From Terriglobia bacterium (GTDB lineage: Bacteria; Acidobacteriota; Terriglobia; Acidiferrales; UBA7541): 64,000 bases of DNA. Position numbers and translations under genes: made by a program. Under the pieces are notes generated by a model. It had not been told where the DNA came from and made no database searches. It saw only the letters and a program-made list of their open reading frames with translations. Positions 16,930 to 25,653 of this stretch are shown here, piece by piece; within the stretch, counting starts at the first letter, position 1, and each line of letters begins with the position of its first letter. The stretch is taken from positions 1-64,000 of the forward strand of contig JAIMAG010000010.1 in the NCBI GenBank assembly GCA_023512135.1, written 5' to 3'.

Positions 16930-16981
16930 GTGATCCCGACTCAGTCGGGGTGGTGGGTTCGACTCCCACACGCTTCCGCCA
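16887..16981 (+). tRNA. selC: tRNA-Sec (anticodon TCA)
   Basis: 95 nt with an encoded CCA. The fold matches bacterial selenocysteine tRNA: 8-bp acceptor GGAGGCGC against ACGCTTCC (one G-T pair and a C-A mismatch at the eighth position), a long 6-bp D stem CGGGTC/GACCCG with loop CGGT, anticodon stem CCGGC/GCCGG around CTTCAAA, a long variable arm CCCGAC-TCA-GTCGGG and T arm GTGGG-TTCGACT-CCCAC. It decodes UGA as selenocysteine with SelA, SelB and SelD, none of which is in the window. Confidence 0.93.
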
Positions 16982-17037
16982 GCTTCTGGGGTGCAGGCGC
17001 GGTGGATACGGGGCCGGGGAAGCCTTGCAGAGACATC

Positions 17038-17196
17038 ATGGCTGGAAGCAAAACACGGAAGATCGATCCGGCACGCGAGGCGCGCCGCCGCGCTCGTGAA
17101 AAGCTCGGGCTGCCGCCCCGCGAGCGGGTCATCGCCGACAAGCGCCGCAAGCTACCCAAGCACAAGAAGCAATTGCTGGAGGAACAGCTCGTCTGA
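17038..17196 (+). CDS. Small basic hypothetical protein, 52 aa
   Basis: MAGSKTRKIDPAREARRRAR at the start, then LGLPPRERVIADKRRKLPKH and an acidic end LLEEQLV. It is very rich in Lys and Arg and lacks hydrophobic segments, which suggests nucleic-acid binding. It begins 56 nt downstream of the tRNA-Sec gene, so it might be expressed from the same promoter. No clear ribosome-binding site was seen. The even composition and basic/acidic layout argue for a real gene, but I do not recognise a characterised family. Confidence 0.5.
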   Translation: MAGSKTRKIDPAREARRRAREKLGLPPRERVIADKRRKLPKHKKQLLEEQLV

Positions 17197-17606
17197 TATC
17201 GCGGAATCTCCCCGGCAATGGCACCGGTGTGCAGCGTGGACATAGAGCAAACAAGTCCTTTCTGTCTCCGACCAGCGAAGTCTTTCGACTTCTCGTCCAC
17301 GGGCTCAGGAACGTCCTCCAAACCGAGCGGGTCTTCCACCTAACCTTGATAACTATTGGTGAACAGCAGCCGGACAAACGTCCCGCTCGCACGAATACGA
17401 CTTTTATGTGTATTCGCAATCGATTCCGACCGCCACACGATGTCATTCTGTGGGTCGCACTGTTTTGACCGGCTGCGGGTGTTCCCCAACCAGTGTGCGA
17501 ATTTGTCTCGTTTTAGAAGCGCATGCGCCAACTTTGGAGCCGGTAGTGCCGGTTGTCGCCGTTCGCGATGGTCGGCGGGTTCGCCCGGAACCTAGTTCTT
17601 CGAGCC
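17197..17606 (+). other. Non-coding stretch right of tRNA-Sec
   Basis: No convincing gene. The sequence is more A/T-rich than its surroundings between about 17340 and 17520. No structured RNA or terminator was recognised. Confidence 0.45.
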
Positions 17607-18098
17607 TCAACCGGGCTTGAAATCCGGCACCAGCTCATGCGGATGGAAGACAGTGACGGGTTTGCTGGCGGTCTGCCGAGCCAGTTCCGCAGCGATTTGT
17701 TCGAATCCTTCTTTGGTGAAGCCGTGAAAACTGATGGTGGCGGTGCCATCGGGAGCGATCAGGATCAATGTGGGCACGTTGGTCAGGCCGTACAGATTCG
17801 ACACCGGATAGCCGTCCTCGTCCAGCAGCAGCGGGAAGCTCAGGCCGAATTCTTCACGGAATTCTTCGGTGTCACGGGCATCGTCTTGCGAGATGCCCCA
17901 GATCGAGGCGGCGTGGCCGTAGCCTTCCTGCAGCCGGTTCAGAAACGGCAGGGCGAGCTGGCATGTGGGACAACTGACCTTGAAAAACGCAGCGAGCACG
18001 GGACCATGCTTCAGTGCTTCTTGCAGCGCGTATTCGCGGCCGTCCAGCCCGCGCAACGCGAATACAGGAGCTTTTTTCCCTGCTGCGACCGTGGTCAT
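17607..18098 (-). CDS. TlpA/AhpC-like thioredoxin-fold protein
   Basis: 163 residues of the redoxin superfamily. The redox motif is KVSCPTCQ (about residues 40-47) and the cis-proline is in TNVPTLILIAPDG. There is no signal peptide, so it should act in the cytoplasm as a thiol-disulfide oxidoreductase or peroxiredoxin-like enzyme. The start is preceded by GGGAGG, and a possible -10 (TACAAT on the minus strand) lies at 18141-18146. It is encoded just downstream of the CoA-disulfide-reductase-like flavoprotein on the same strand, which supports a thiol redox role. Confidence 0.82.
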   Translation of the reverse strand: MTTVAAGKKAPVFALRGLDGREYALQEALKHGPVLAAFFKVSCPTCQLALPFLNRLQEGYGHAASIWGISQDDARDTEEFREEFGLSFPLLLDEDGYPVSNLYGLTNVPTLILIAPDGTATISFHGFTKEGFEQIAAELARQTASKPVTVFHPHELVPDFKPG

Positions 18099-18188
18099 GC
18101 CGGCCTCCCGATGTACTTTCCGTCTTCCTGCAAGCTGAAAATTGTAGCCGATTCGGCGGGGCAGAGAACATGTCCGTGCTGCGGGGAG

Positions 18189-19547
18189 CTAGGCGCGGCG
18201 CCTCTGCTTGCGTGCTTCGTTGGCCGCGACCAGCAACGCTTCCCAGACTGGAGCGAACGGGGGCGCATAGCTCAGGTCCACGTAAAGCAAGTCCTCGATG
18301 CGCATCCGTGCGTGCAGGGCCATCGCGGCTGTATCAATTCGTTTGGCTGCGTCGTCTTCGCCCGCGATCTGGCAGCCGAGCACCCGTTCGGAATCTTGAT
18401 CCCAGATGAGCGTCAGCAGAAATTTTTTCCCGCCGAAATATTTGGCCCGCGTGTAAGCGCTCACGGTTACCTGCGTGGCGGCGAACCCGTGTGCACGCGC
18501 CTGGGCCACGCTCAATCCGGTTCGGGCCAGCCCCAGCTCGAAAAATCGCGTCACCAGCGTGCCCACCACGCCATCGAAGCGTGCGGCAGAGCCCGCGGCG
18601 TTTTCTCCGGCCACGCGGCCCTGTTTGTTCGCGGTGGTGCCCAGCGGCAGATAATCCGGCTTACCGGTGACCAGGTTGCGCACTTCGGCGCAGTCGCCGG
18701 CAGCGTAGTGGCCGGGGAGATTGGTCTGCATTCGCTCGTCAGTGGCGATGGCGCCGGTGGGACCGATGGCAATGCCGGCTTCCGCAGCCAGTTCGGTGCG
18801 CGGACGAATGCCGGCGGAGAACACGACCAGGTCCGCCCGTTCATTGCCACTCAGCCCGTAGGCAACACTCTGGGCAGGTCCTTCTCCGGTCCCCAGGATG
18901 CTCTTCGCTTCGGCGCCTTTGCGCAGCTTCACGCCGTGGGCGGCCAGTGCCTGCTCCAGTTTCTGTTCGATTTCCGGCTCGATTCCATCGAGCACTGCGT
19001 TCGAACGTTCCAGAATCGTCACTTCGAGCCCGCGGCGAGCCAGCGCTTCGGCCACCTCCAGTCCAATGTAGCCCGAGCCGATGATCACAGCCCGCTGGGG
19101 TCGGTGTTCTTCGAGGAATCGTCGCAGTCGGATGGCTTCGGCGAGCGTGTTGCAATGGAATACATTCGGTCGCTTGCTCCCGGGCAATTCCATGACCGGC
19201 GCGGCGCCGGTGGCGAGGATCAGTTTGTCGTAGCGCACGGCCACCGGTTGCGAGCCTCCACGCAGTGCATGGACCGTTTTCTTTCCGGGTTCGATCGCAA
19301 TGGCCTCGTGTTCCAGCCGGACGTCTATGTTGCGCTTTTCGCGGAAGAATTGCGCATCGTAGACGACCAGCTCTTCCGGGCGGGCCACCAGTCCGGCCAC
19401 GAAGTACGGCAGCCCGCACGCACCGTAGGAGACGTCGCGGCCCTTCTCCAGGACAACGATTTCCATCTCCGGACGCAGTTTGCGTGCGCGGCTGGCCGCG
19501 CTCATGCCCGCGGCGACACCGCCGATGACCACCAGCCGTTCCGGCAT
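18189..19547 (-). CDS. CoA-disulfide reductase/NADH oxidase-like flavoprotein
   Basis: 452-residue pyridine nucleotide-disulfide oxidoreductase. N-terminal FAD motif VVIGGVAAGMSAASRARK; single redox cysteine in SYGACGLPY (about Cys 44), typical of CoA-disulfide reductases, NADH oxidases and peroxidases that use one Cys; NAD motif VIIGSGYIGLEVAEAL near residue 155; second FAD motif AAGDCAEV. No rhodanese domain is fused at the C-terminus. It may keep CoA or another low-molecular-weight thiol reduced. The TlpA-like gene follows after 90 bp. Confidence 0.85.
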   Translation of the reverse strand: MPERLVVIGGVAAGMSAASRARKLRPEMEIVVLEKGRDVSYGACGLPYFVAGLVARPEELVVYDAQFFREKRNIDVRLEHEAIAIEPGKKTVHALRGGSQPVAVRYDKLILATGAAPVMELPGSKRPNVFHCNTLAEAIRLRRFLEEHRPQRAVIIGSGYIGLEVAEALARRGLEVTILERSNAVLDGIEPEIEQKLEQALAAHGVKLRKGAEAKSILGTGEGPAQSVAYGLSGNERADLVVFSAGIRPRTELAAEAGIAIGPTGAIATDERMQTNLPGHYAAGDCAEVRNLVTGKPDYLPLGTTANKQGRVAGENAAGSAARFDGVVGTLVTRFFELGLARTGLSVAQARAHGFAATQVTVSAYTRAKYFGGKKFLLTLIWDQDSERVLGCQIAGEDDAAKRIDTAAMALHARMRIEDLLYVDLSYAPPFAPVWEALLVAANEARKQRRRA

Positions 19548-19677
19548 CGGTACTCCTCGCGGGCCATCTTAAGCGAATTGTCCGGGGCCGCAAAGGGTCG
19601 GCTGACAGGGACAGGCACGACTTCGTGGGCGCGGTGTCGAAAGGCCGCCGCTTTGCGAGGCGGCGCGTCCGGTCGCG

Positions 19678-20940
19678 TCAATGGATATGTCGGGTTTTCC
19701 GATTCAGGTAATCGAGCAGCAGGTAGTGGCCGAGGTTGTGCGGAGTGGCAAAATACGCCTTGCCACGACAGATTTCCGTCACCTTCTGTACGAAGTGCAC
19801 CAGGCTGTAATCGGAAGCCAGCATGAAGGTGTTGATCAGAATCCCTGCTCGGCGGCAGATCGCCACTTCGCGCAGGGTTTCGCTCACGACGAGCGGGTCC
19901 AGGCCGAAGGCGTTTTTGTAGATGCGGTTGTCCTCCAGCGTCAGCGCCGATGGTTTTCCGTCGGTGATCATAATGATCTGCCGCATATCTTTTTTCTGGC
20001 GCAGCAGCAGCCGGCGTGCCAGCCGGAGGCCTTCGCGGGTGTTCGTGTAGTACGGTCCCACCTGCACGCGGGCGAGCTGGCTGAGCGGCACTTCCTCGGC
20101 CGAATCGTGAAACAGCACCAGAGCGAGCGTATCGCCCGGATACTGCGTGCGGAGTAAATGCGCGAGCGCCAGGGCAACTTTTTTCGCCGGCGTGAAGCGA
20201 TCTTCGCCGTAGAGAATCATCGAGTGGCTGCAGTCGAGCAGCAGTACGGTGGCGCACGAGCTCTGGTATTCGCACTGATGGACAGCCAGGTCGGGATAAT
20301 CGAGCTCGATGGGGACGCGTGCCCCCTGCCGGCGCACTGCGCTGAACAGGGTGGCGCTGATGTCTAGGTTCAACGTGTCGCCGAATTCGTAAGGTTTGGT
20401 GGCGCCGCCCGATTCGATGCCGGTGGCGAGGTCGCGCGTGTCGTGCCGGCCAAAACTAGAGCGCCCGAGCGAGCCGAGCAAATCTTTCAGCGTCTGGAAG
20501 CCGAGGAAGTCGAGGGCTTTGTCCGTGATTTCGAACCGAACCTGAGTCTGCTCCGGGCCAGCGGCGCCGAGCTGGCGTCCGGGCGTCTGCTCCGGGGGCG
20601 GTGTCACCTGGGGCAGGGGAGCATTCAGGTAGCCTTCCTCGACCATCCGCTCGATCAGCCGGTCGATCAGTTCGCGCAGGGCCTGATTCTGGTGGAGGTC
20701 AGGATTTTGCAGCAGTTCTTCAGTGAGTTCTTCCGGGAGCAACTCGCCCGATTCGATCGCACGCAGGACGGCCTGGCGGAGCGCTTCGAGCGAGCGTTCC
20801 GGATCGAGCTCGTAGATGCCGTAGTACGGAGAAGGGAAGCCGCTGTAGAGAAAGAAATCCGCCAGGCGGCGCATCAGCTCCGAAAGATCAACATCGTCGG
20901 CCGGCTCGCCCACATAGCGGGAGTAACGGATGTATTTCAT
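19678..20940 (-). CDS. VWA domain protein, partner of MoxR-like ATPase
   Basis: 420 residues. The C-terminal half is a von Willebrand factor A domain with the metal-ion MIDAS motif D-x-S-x-S ([20 protein letters not shown]), a Thr in YYTNTREGL and the downstream [11 protein letters not shown] strand. The N-terminal half is acidic and helical ([20 protein letters not shown]). The ATG at 20940 lies 2 nt after the ATPase stop. MoxR-type AAA+ ATPases and VWA proteins work as chaperone pairs that insert metals or remodel complexes; the client here is unknown. Confidence 0.87.
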   Translation of the reverse strand: MKYIRYSRYVGEPADDVDLSELMRRLADFFLYSGFPSPYYGIYELDPERSLEALRQAVLRAIESGELLPEELTEELLQNPDLHQNQALRELIDRLIERMVEEGYLNAPLPQVTPPPEQTPGRQLGAAGPEQTQVRFEITDKALDFLGFQTLKDLLGSLGRSSFGRHDTRDLATGIESGGATKPYEFGDTLNLDISATLFSAVRRQGARVPIELDYPDLAVHQCEYQSSCATVLLLDCSHSMILYGEDRFTPAKKVALALAHLLRTQYPGDTLALVLFHDSAEEVPLSQLARVQVGPYYTNTREGLRLARRLLLRQKKDMRQIIMITDGKPSALTLEDNRIYKNAFGLDPLVVSETLREVAICRRAGILINTFMLASDYSLVHFVQKVTEICRGKAYFATPHNLGHYLLLDYLNRKTRHIH

Positions 20941-20942
20941 GT

Positions 20943-22427
20943 TCAGTTGTACTGCCGCCGCGGCGGGCGCCCGGGCTGTTCGCGTGTTTCGCGCGGCTCC
21001 GCCAGCCGAGGTTTTTCTGCATAGAAGCCACGTTCTTCGCTGCGCTGGATGCGCCGGGTGGCCCACAGGCCCTCGAGAATGAATTCCGCCGCCGCGGCCA
21101 CAAATGGCGGTTCGCCTCGCGGCGAGGTGCCCAGCCGTTCCACCTGCTCCAGCAAGCCCTGAATCTTGCCGAACCGCTGAACGAGTTCCCGGGCCGGGGC
21201 ATTGGCCGGCAGTTTCAGCTCGCCGCCCATCTCGAACCACTGCACGATGGGCTGCAGGTTGACGTCGGCAAAATACCGGCCGAACGTTTTCCCCACGGCG
21301 GCGCGAATCAGTTCGGCGGCAATCGCTTCCGCGCCTTTCAGTTCGCCTTCGTATTCCAGCTCCAGCTTGCCGGTGATGGCCGGGATAGCGGCGTAGATAT
21401 CCGCCACGCGCGCGACCACCTGCGGTTCGCGGTTGCGCACGGCGCGCTGCTCGGCATTGCTGAGCACAGTTTCGAGCGTAGAAATGGGCAGCCGCTGGCT
21501 GACGCCGGAGCGCCGGTCCACGCGCTTGTCGCTGCGGGCCTGGAAAGCGATTTCCTCGATGGCCTCGCGAACAAACTCCGGGACGAACACCGGCCGGCCA
21601 TCCCGCTCGACCCAGGCTTCCTGAGCGGTGATAGCCATCGCTTCCTGCAGCGTAGTCGGGTAATGAGTGCGAATTTCCGATCCGATGCGGTCTTTCAATG
21701 GCGTGATAATCTTCCCGCGCGCCGTGTAATCTTCCGGGTTGGCCGTGAACACCAGCAGGACATCGAGCGGCAGACGCACCGGATAGCCTTTGATCTGCAC
21801 ATCGCCTTCCTGCATGATGTTGAACAAGCCCACCTGAATTTTGCCCGCCAGATCCGGCAGTTCGTTGATGGCGAAGATGCCGCGGTTGGCGCGGGGCAGC
21901 AGGCCGTAGTGGATGGTCAGCTCGTCGGACAGGTCGCGACCGCCGCGGGCGGCTTTGATCGGGTCCACGTCGCCGATGATATCGGCAATGGTGACGTCGG
22001 GTGTGGCCAGCTTCTCGACATAGCGGTTCTGCCGGTCCAGCCAGGCGATCGGAGTGGCATCGCCCAGCGTGGCGATCTGCTCCCGGCAGGCGCGGCAGAT
22101 CGGTCGGTACGGATTGTCGTTGATTTCGCAACCGGCCACCACCGGGATGGCTTCGTCGAGAAAATTCACCAGGCTGCGCAGGATGCGGCTTTTAGCCTGG
22201 CCGCGCAGGCCCAGCAGAATGAAGTTGTGCCGGGCCAGAATGGCGTTGACGATTTGCGGCACCACGGTGTCTTCGTAGCCGTGGATGCCAGGAAAGAGGG
22301 TTTCGCCCGCTTCGATCTTTGCCAGCAGGTTTTCGCGCATTTCCTGCTTGACGCTGCGGTGGGCCAGGCGGGCTTCAGACCATTGGCTGCGACGGAGTTC
22401 TCCCAGGGTGGCGGGACGCTGGCTCAT
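20943..22427 (-). CDS. MoxR/magnesium chelatase-like AAA+ ATPase
   Basis: 494 residues. Walker A is GLRGQAKSR near residue 65, and the Walker B strand reads GIFAINELPDL, with Asn where Asp is usual; sensor-type region VFTANPEDYTARGKIITPLK follows. A cysteine pair CRAC sits near residue 95. I start at ATG 22427 (MSQRPATLGELRR) because the open frame further upstream reads as non-coding and a promoter lies at 22480-22508. The VWA gene follows directly, so the two form an operon. It resembles Mg-chelatase ChlI/MoxR ATPases, but no chlorophyll genes are present. Confidence 0.87.
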   Translation of the reverse strand: MSQRPATLGELRRSQWSEARLAHRSVKQEMRENLLAKIEAGETLFPGIHGYEDTVVPQIVNAILARHNFILLGLRGQAKSRILRSLVNFLDEAIPVVAGCEINDNPYRPICRACREQIATLGDATPIAWLDRQNRYVEKLATPDVTIADIIGDVDPIKAARGGRDLSDELTIHYGLLPRANRGIFAINELPDLAGKIQVGLFNIMQEGDVQIKGYPVRLPLDVLLVFTANPEDYTARGKIITPLKDRIGSEIRTHYPTTLQEAMAITAQEAWVERDGRPVFVPEFVREAIEEIAFQARSDKRVDRRSGVSQRLPISTLETVLSNAEQRAVRNREPQVVARVADIYAAIPAITGKLELEYEGELKGAEAIAAELIRAAVGKTFGRYFADVNLQPIVQWFEMGGELKLPANAPARELVQRFGKIQGLLEQVERLGTSPRGEPPFVAAAAEFILEGLWATRRIQRSEERGFYAEKPRLAEPRETREQPGRPPRRQYN

Positions 22428-22479
22428 CGTTCTCTGACTTTCTGTGCGCCCCGGCGCGGTGGCCGACGCGGCAGCTCCC

Positions 22480-22508
22480 ATTATATGACGTTGCCGCCCC
22501 CGCCCCAA
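22480..22508 (-). promoter_or_regulatory. Predicted promoter of the MoxR-VWA operon
   Basis: On the minus strand: TTGGGG (22508-22503), 17-nt spacer, perfect TATAAT (22485-22480), about 53 bp before the ATPase ATG. Confidence 0.55.
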
Positions 22509-22551
22509 ACCGTTCTGTACAGAAGACGAAGCGGGTCCGACACCCCGCGGT

Positions 22552-23187
22552 TCATTGCGGCCGCCCGAGCGCGGCACCGCGACCGTTGCTGCCAGCTTTC
22601 CGCCGCGTCCGGTCAATTTGCTCGAGCTCGGGCAGCCACTGTCGGAGTCGCGCCAGCAGCCAGCGCTGTCGTTCGGCTTCGCTGCGCGATTCGAGCAGCT
22701 TCTGTTTGAAGTCCAGCTCCAGCGGCAGCGCCGCCGCAATTTGCATGGACACGGAAAGCTCCGGCTGCGGGGGCGTGAATTCGCCGCGGGCGCCCGTCAG
22801 CAGGCGAACAGATTTTTCGTACAGCGCAATCAGCTCGGCCTGTCCGGGCAGCTCTGGCGTCGACTCTTCGTCGTCGAAAAATTCGGGCCGGGCCTGCAGG
22901 TAAGGTTCGTCCTCGAACACCTGCAAAATGCGAAACCGTTCCATGCCCACGGTCAGGATGTCCAGCCGGCCATCGGGGTGGCGCCGCACAATGCGTTCGA
23001 TTCGTGCCGTGCAGCCCACCGCTGCCAGCCGGCGTCCGCGGGCCAGCACCACACCGAAATCCGAGGATTGTTCCAGGCAGCGCCCGATCATCAGCTTGTA
23101 GCGCGGCTCGAAGATATGCAGCGGGAGCCCCATCGCGGGGAACAGAACGACTTCCAGTGGAAACAGGGGGAGATGCGGTGACTCCAT
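22552..23187 (-). CDS. Lon substrate-binding (LON N-terminal) domain protein
   Basis: 211 residues made only of the N-terminal domain of Lon protease: PLFPLEVVLFPAMGLPLHIFEPRY at the start, then FGVVLA, VGCTARIERI and GMERFRILQV. There is no AAA+ or protease domain. Such free LON domains are common and are thought to bind misfolded or regulatory proteins; function is not defined. It lies upstream of, and on the same strand as, the MoxR promoter and is followed by 124 bp of intergenic DNA. Confidence 0.87.
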   Translation of the reverse strand: MESPHLPLFPLEVVLFPAMGLPLHIFEPRYKLMIGRCLEQSSDFGVVLARGRRLAAVGCTARIERIVRRHPDGRLDILTVGMERFRILQVFEDEPYLQARPEFFDDEESTPELPGQAELIALYEKSVRLLTGARGEFTPPQPELSVSMQIAAALPLELDFKQKLLESRSEAERQRWLLARLRQWLPELEQIDRTRRKAGSNGRGAALGRPQ

Positions 23188-23262
23188 CGTGCCCTGCCGG
23201 TTCCATCTTACCAGAGAGCCTGCCCGGGCAGCTCGCCGGGAAGGTGCTGCCTGCGAGGCAGA

Positions 23263-23589
23263 TTAGCTGTCCAGCTCCTGCAAGGCCTGTTGCATCTCTT
23301 CCATGGCACGCTGCTCGCCGGCGGCCCGCGCCAGGGCGATACCCCGGGTGAAGATCTCCCGGGCCTCCTCCTTCTGCCCGAGCCGGGCGAGCAGTTGGCC
23401 TAACTGCTGGAAGCCGGGGACATATTTCGGATTCGTTTCGATCAGTTTGCGGAAGTGTGCCAGGGCTGCTTCGTGGTCGCCGGAGCTGGCACACTCCATC
23501 GCCAGCCCGTATCGTGCGAAGGCATCCTGCGGATGCTGCGCAACGAATTCTTCCAGCATCTGCCGCCGGCTTTTCTGGATTTGGGTCAT
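23263..23589 (-). CDS. Small TPR protein, 108 aa
   Basis: Two to three tetratricopeptide repeats: DAFARYGLAMECASSGDHEA, KYVPGFQQLGQLLARLGQKE, AREIFTRGIALARAAGE. I start at ATG 23589 (MTQIQKSRRQ) because the predicted promoter at 23605-23633 lies inside any longer frame. Probably a small protein-interaction module; the partner is not known. It is divergent from the thioesterase gene and ends 75 bp before the LON-domain gene. Confidence 0.75.
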   Translation of the reverse strand: MTQIQKSRRQMLEEFVAQHPQDAFARYGLAMECASSGDHEAALAHFRKLIETNPKYVPGFQQLGQLLARLGQKEEAREIFTRGIALARAAGEQRAMEEMQQALQELDS

Positions 23590-23604
23590 CGGGACAAGCC
23601 GCGT

Positions 23605-23633
23605 ATTATATCTGCCGTTGTTCGAGTTCCCAA
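23605..23633 (-). promoter_or_regulatory. Predicted promoter of the TPR gene
   Basis: Minus strand TTGGGA (23633-23628), 17-nt spacer, perfect TATAAT (23610-23605), giving a short leader of about 9 nt. Confidence 0.5.
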
Positions 23634-23651
23634 ATCCGGAGCCTGCTACCG

Positions 23652-24182
23652 ATGGCCAAGCGCAAACCGCGTACCGTTCCTGGCGTCCGGGCCGCCGCAC
23701 CGGGTGCGGCCAAGCCGGTCAGCTATTCTCGTGCGGAGATGACGGAAATCGTTCTGCCGAACGACGCCAACCCGCTCGGCAATATTCTCGGCGGGCGCGT
23801 CATGCATCTGATCGACATCGCCGCAGCCATTGCCGCGCATCGGCATTCGAACCGCTACGTCGTCACCGCTTCGGTCGACTACGTGGATTTTCGCAGTCCG
23901 ATCAAGGTCGGCGAACTGATCATTCTGAAATCGAGCGTGAACCGCGTGTTCCACACTTCGATGGAAGTGGGTGTGAAGGTGTTTTCGGAAAATGTGCTCA
24001 CGGGCGAACGCAAGCATTGCTCGAGTGCCTATGTCACCTTCGTGGCACTCGATGAGCAGGGGCGGCCGCATCCGGTGCCACCGCTGATTCTGGAAACGGC
24101 CGAAGATCGCCGTCGCTGGCGCGAGGCCGCGGCACGGCGGCGCATCCGCTTGGCGCATCGCTACAAACGTCCGCACCGCTGA
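23652..24182 (+). CDS. Acyl-CoA thioesterase, hotdog fold
   Basis: 176 residues of the cytosolic acyl-CoA hydrolase (YciA/BACH-like) family. The signature NPLGNILGGRVMHLIDIAAA, with the active-site region N-x-x-G-x-x-x-G-G, is at about residues 40-60, followed by YVVTASVDYVDFRSPIKVGE. Members hydrolyse long- or short-chain acyl-CoA to free acid and CoA. The tail is basic (RRRIRLAHRYKRPHR). The ATG at 23652 was chosen because the longer open frame runs through the divergent promoter region. Confidence 0.85.
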   Translation: MAKRKPRTVPGVRAAAPGAAKPVSYSRAEMTEIVLPNDANPLGNILGGRVMHLIDIAAAIAAHRHSNRYVVTASVDYVDFRSPIKVGELIILKSSVNRVFHTSMEVGVKVFSENVLTGERKHCSSAYVTFVALDEQGRPHPVPPLILETAEDRRRWREAAARRRIRLAHRYKRPHR

Positions 24183-24202
24183 CCCCCGGACGGGCTGCTC
24201 CA

Positions 24203-25621
24203 TCAGGGGGACTTCTGAAATTCGCCGGTGCCGGAGCGGCGTGCGGTCGTTTCTGTGCCGAAAAATTCGGCCACCGCGGCGGCCGTACGAAACGCGACGT
24301 CCACGCAGTTGCCGATCGAGGGGCCCTCCAGATAGTTCCCGGCCAAAAATACGCCAGGCAACCGGGCCAAATCTTCCCGGATGGTCTGCAGCCGCTGCGT
24401 GTGGCCCAGGTTGTACTGGGGCAGCGCGCGCGCGTAGCGCTCCAGGTGGTGCACCACCGGCGCGCCGCTGATACCCAGCACAGCAGCATTCTCCTGACTC
24501 ACGGTGCCGAGCAGTTCCTCATCGCGTGCGTGCTGGGCCTCCGGGTCGGTCGCCCCTCCCACGAAACTGGCCAGCGCTACGCAGCCCTGCGGCGCGCGAC
24601 CGGCAAACAGCGAGGAGTTCCAGACCGTGCCGAGTGTGCGCAGCCCTTCACTGCGGGGCACCAGAAACCCGAACCCGTTCAGGGGATGAGCTACCTGCTC
24701 GCGCCGGTAGCCGGTGCTGACCACATTGACGGCCGCGTAGGCGATGCCGGCCAGCTGTTCTGCTGCGCGCGGGGCGACTCCGGCCAGCAGCGCGGCGGCG
24801 GCGTAGGCGGGCGTGGCCACGACCACGGCTTCGGCCGCGAGCAAGTCGTTCAAGCCATTGCGGACGACGCGCACGGTGATGCTCGGCCTGCCGTTGGCCT
24901 GACGGGCTTCGATGGCCTGCACGGTCGTGCCGGTGTGCACGACATCGCCCAGCGCACGGTGCAGGGCAGCAGGCAGCGTGCGCAAGCCGTTGCGAAAATT
25001 CGCCAGCACCGGCCGCGTCTTCGGATTGGATGGTTTCGTTTTCCGGCGGGACTGCATGGCTCCGCGGATCACACTGCCGTAGTTCCGCTCCCAGTCATAC
25101 AGCATCGGAAACGCGGCGCGCAGGCTGAGCCGTTCCGGGTCGCCGGCGTAAATGCCGGAAACGAACGGCCCCACCAGTCGCTCCAACAGTTCAGATCCGA
25201 ATTTTCTTCGCGTGAACGCCGCTACGGATTCGTCCGGCTCCGGCGGCACGGATTTGCGGGCCCATTCGGTCAGGAGGCGCCAGCGTGCCCGCAGCGGCAA
25301 CAACGGACTGGTCAGCAGCGCGGGAGGCGCCATCGGAACCCGGTACAGCCGGCCTCGCACCAGCACAAAACGAGGCGCGCGCCGGTTCGCTTCCAGCAAC
25401 TCTTCGCTCAGGCGCAGCGCAGCGATCAGCTCGAGCAGGCTCGCGTTCGCAAGGAAGCTCTGCGGCCCGCGCTCGAACAGAAAGCCATCGGCTTCCAGAC
25501 TATCGATGACGCCGCCGACTCTTTCGGTTTGCTCCAGCAGCAGCACCTCGGCTCCGAGGCGCTGCAGGCGCCAAGTGCAGGCCAGCCCACAGATGCCTCC
25601 GCCGACGACTACGACGCGCAT
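24203..25621 (-). CDS. hemG: Protoporphyrinogen/coproporphyrinogen oxidase (HemG/HemY type)
   Basis: 472-residue flavoprotein that oxidises protoporphyrinogen IX (or coproporphyrinogen III) to the aromatic porphyrin. FAD motif VVVGGGICGLACTWRLQRLG at the N-terminus, family motif ERGPQSFLAN, the PFVSGIYAGDPERLSLRAAFP block at about residues 155-175, and C-terminal FLAGNYLEGPSIGNCVD. This is the oxygen-dependent HemY class, not the flavodoxin-like E. coli HemG. It is last in the leftward hemE-hemN-hemG operon, 32 bp after hemN. Confidence 0.9.
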   Translation of the reverse strand: MRVVVVGGGICGLACTWRLQRLGAEVLLLEQTERVGGVIDSLEADGFLFERGPQSFLANASLLELIAALRLSEELLEANRRAPRFVLVRGRLYRVPMAPPALLTSPLLPLRARWRLLTEWARKSVPPEPDESVAAFTRRKFGSELLERLVGPFVSGIYAGDPERLSLRAAFPMLYDWERNYGSVIRGAMQSRRKTKPSNPKTRPVLANFRNGLRTLPAALHRALGDVVHTGTTVQAIEARQANGRPSITVRVVRNGLNDLLAAEAVVVATPAYAAAALLAGVAPRAAEQLAGIAYAAVNVVSTGYRREQVAHPLNGFGFLVPRSEGLRTLGTVWNSSLFAGRAPQGCVALASFVGGATDPEAQHARDEELLGTVSQENAAVLGISGAPVVHHLERYARALPQYNLGHTQRLQTIREDLARLPGVFLAGNYLEGPSIGNCVDVAFRTAAAVAEFFGTETTARRSGTGEFQKSP

Positions 25622-25653
25622 AGCTGTTTCCTCCGGGCGGAAGGTGTCGAGTC

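Noticed and set aside
16568-16969. N-terminal extension of the terminase-like gene through the integrase and tRNA-Sec
   Set aside because: It would be antisense to the tRNA-Sec gene and integrase remnant. A good ATG with a ribosome-binding site exists at 16567.
17553-19826. 757-residue open frame on the plus strand
   Set aside because: Antisense to the TlpA-like and CoA-disulfide-reductase-like genes; no coherent domains.
19678-22131. 817-residue VWA protein with a long N-terminal region
   Set aside because: The N-terminal part is an alternate frame of the MoxR-like ATPase; the real start is at 20940, 2 nt after the ATPase stop.
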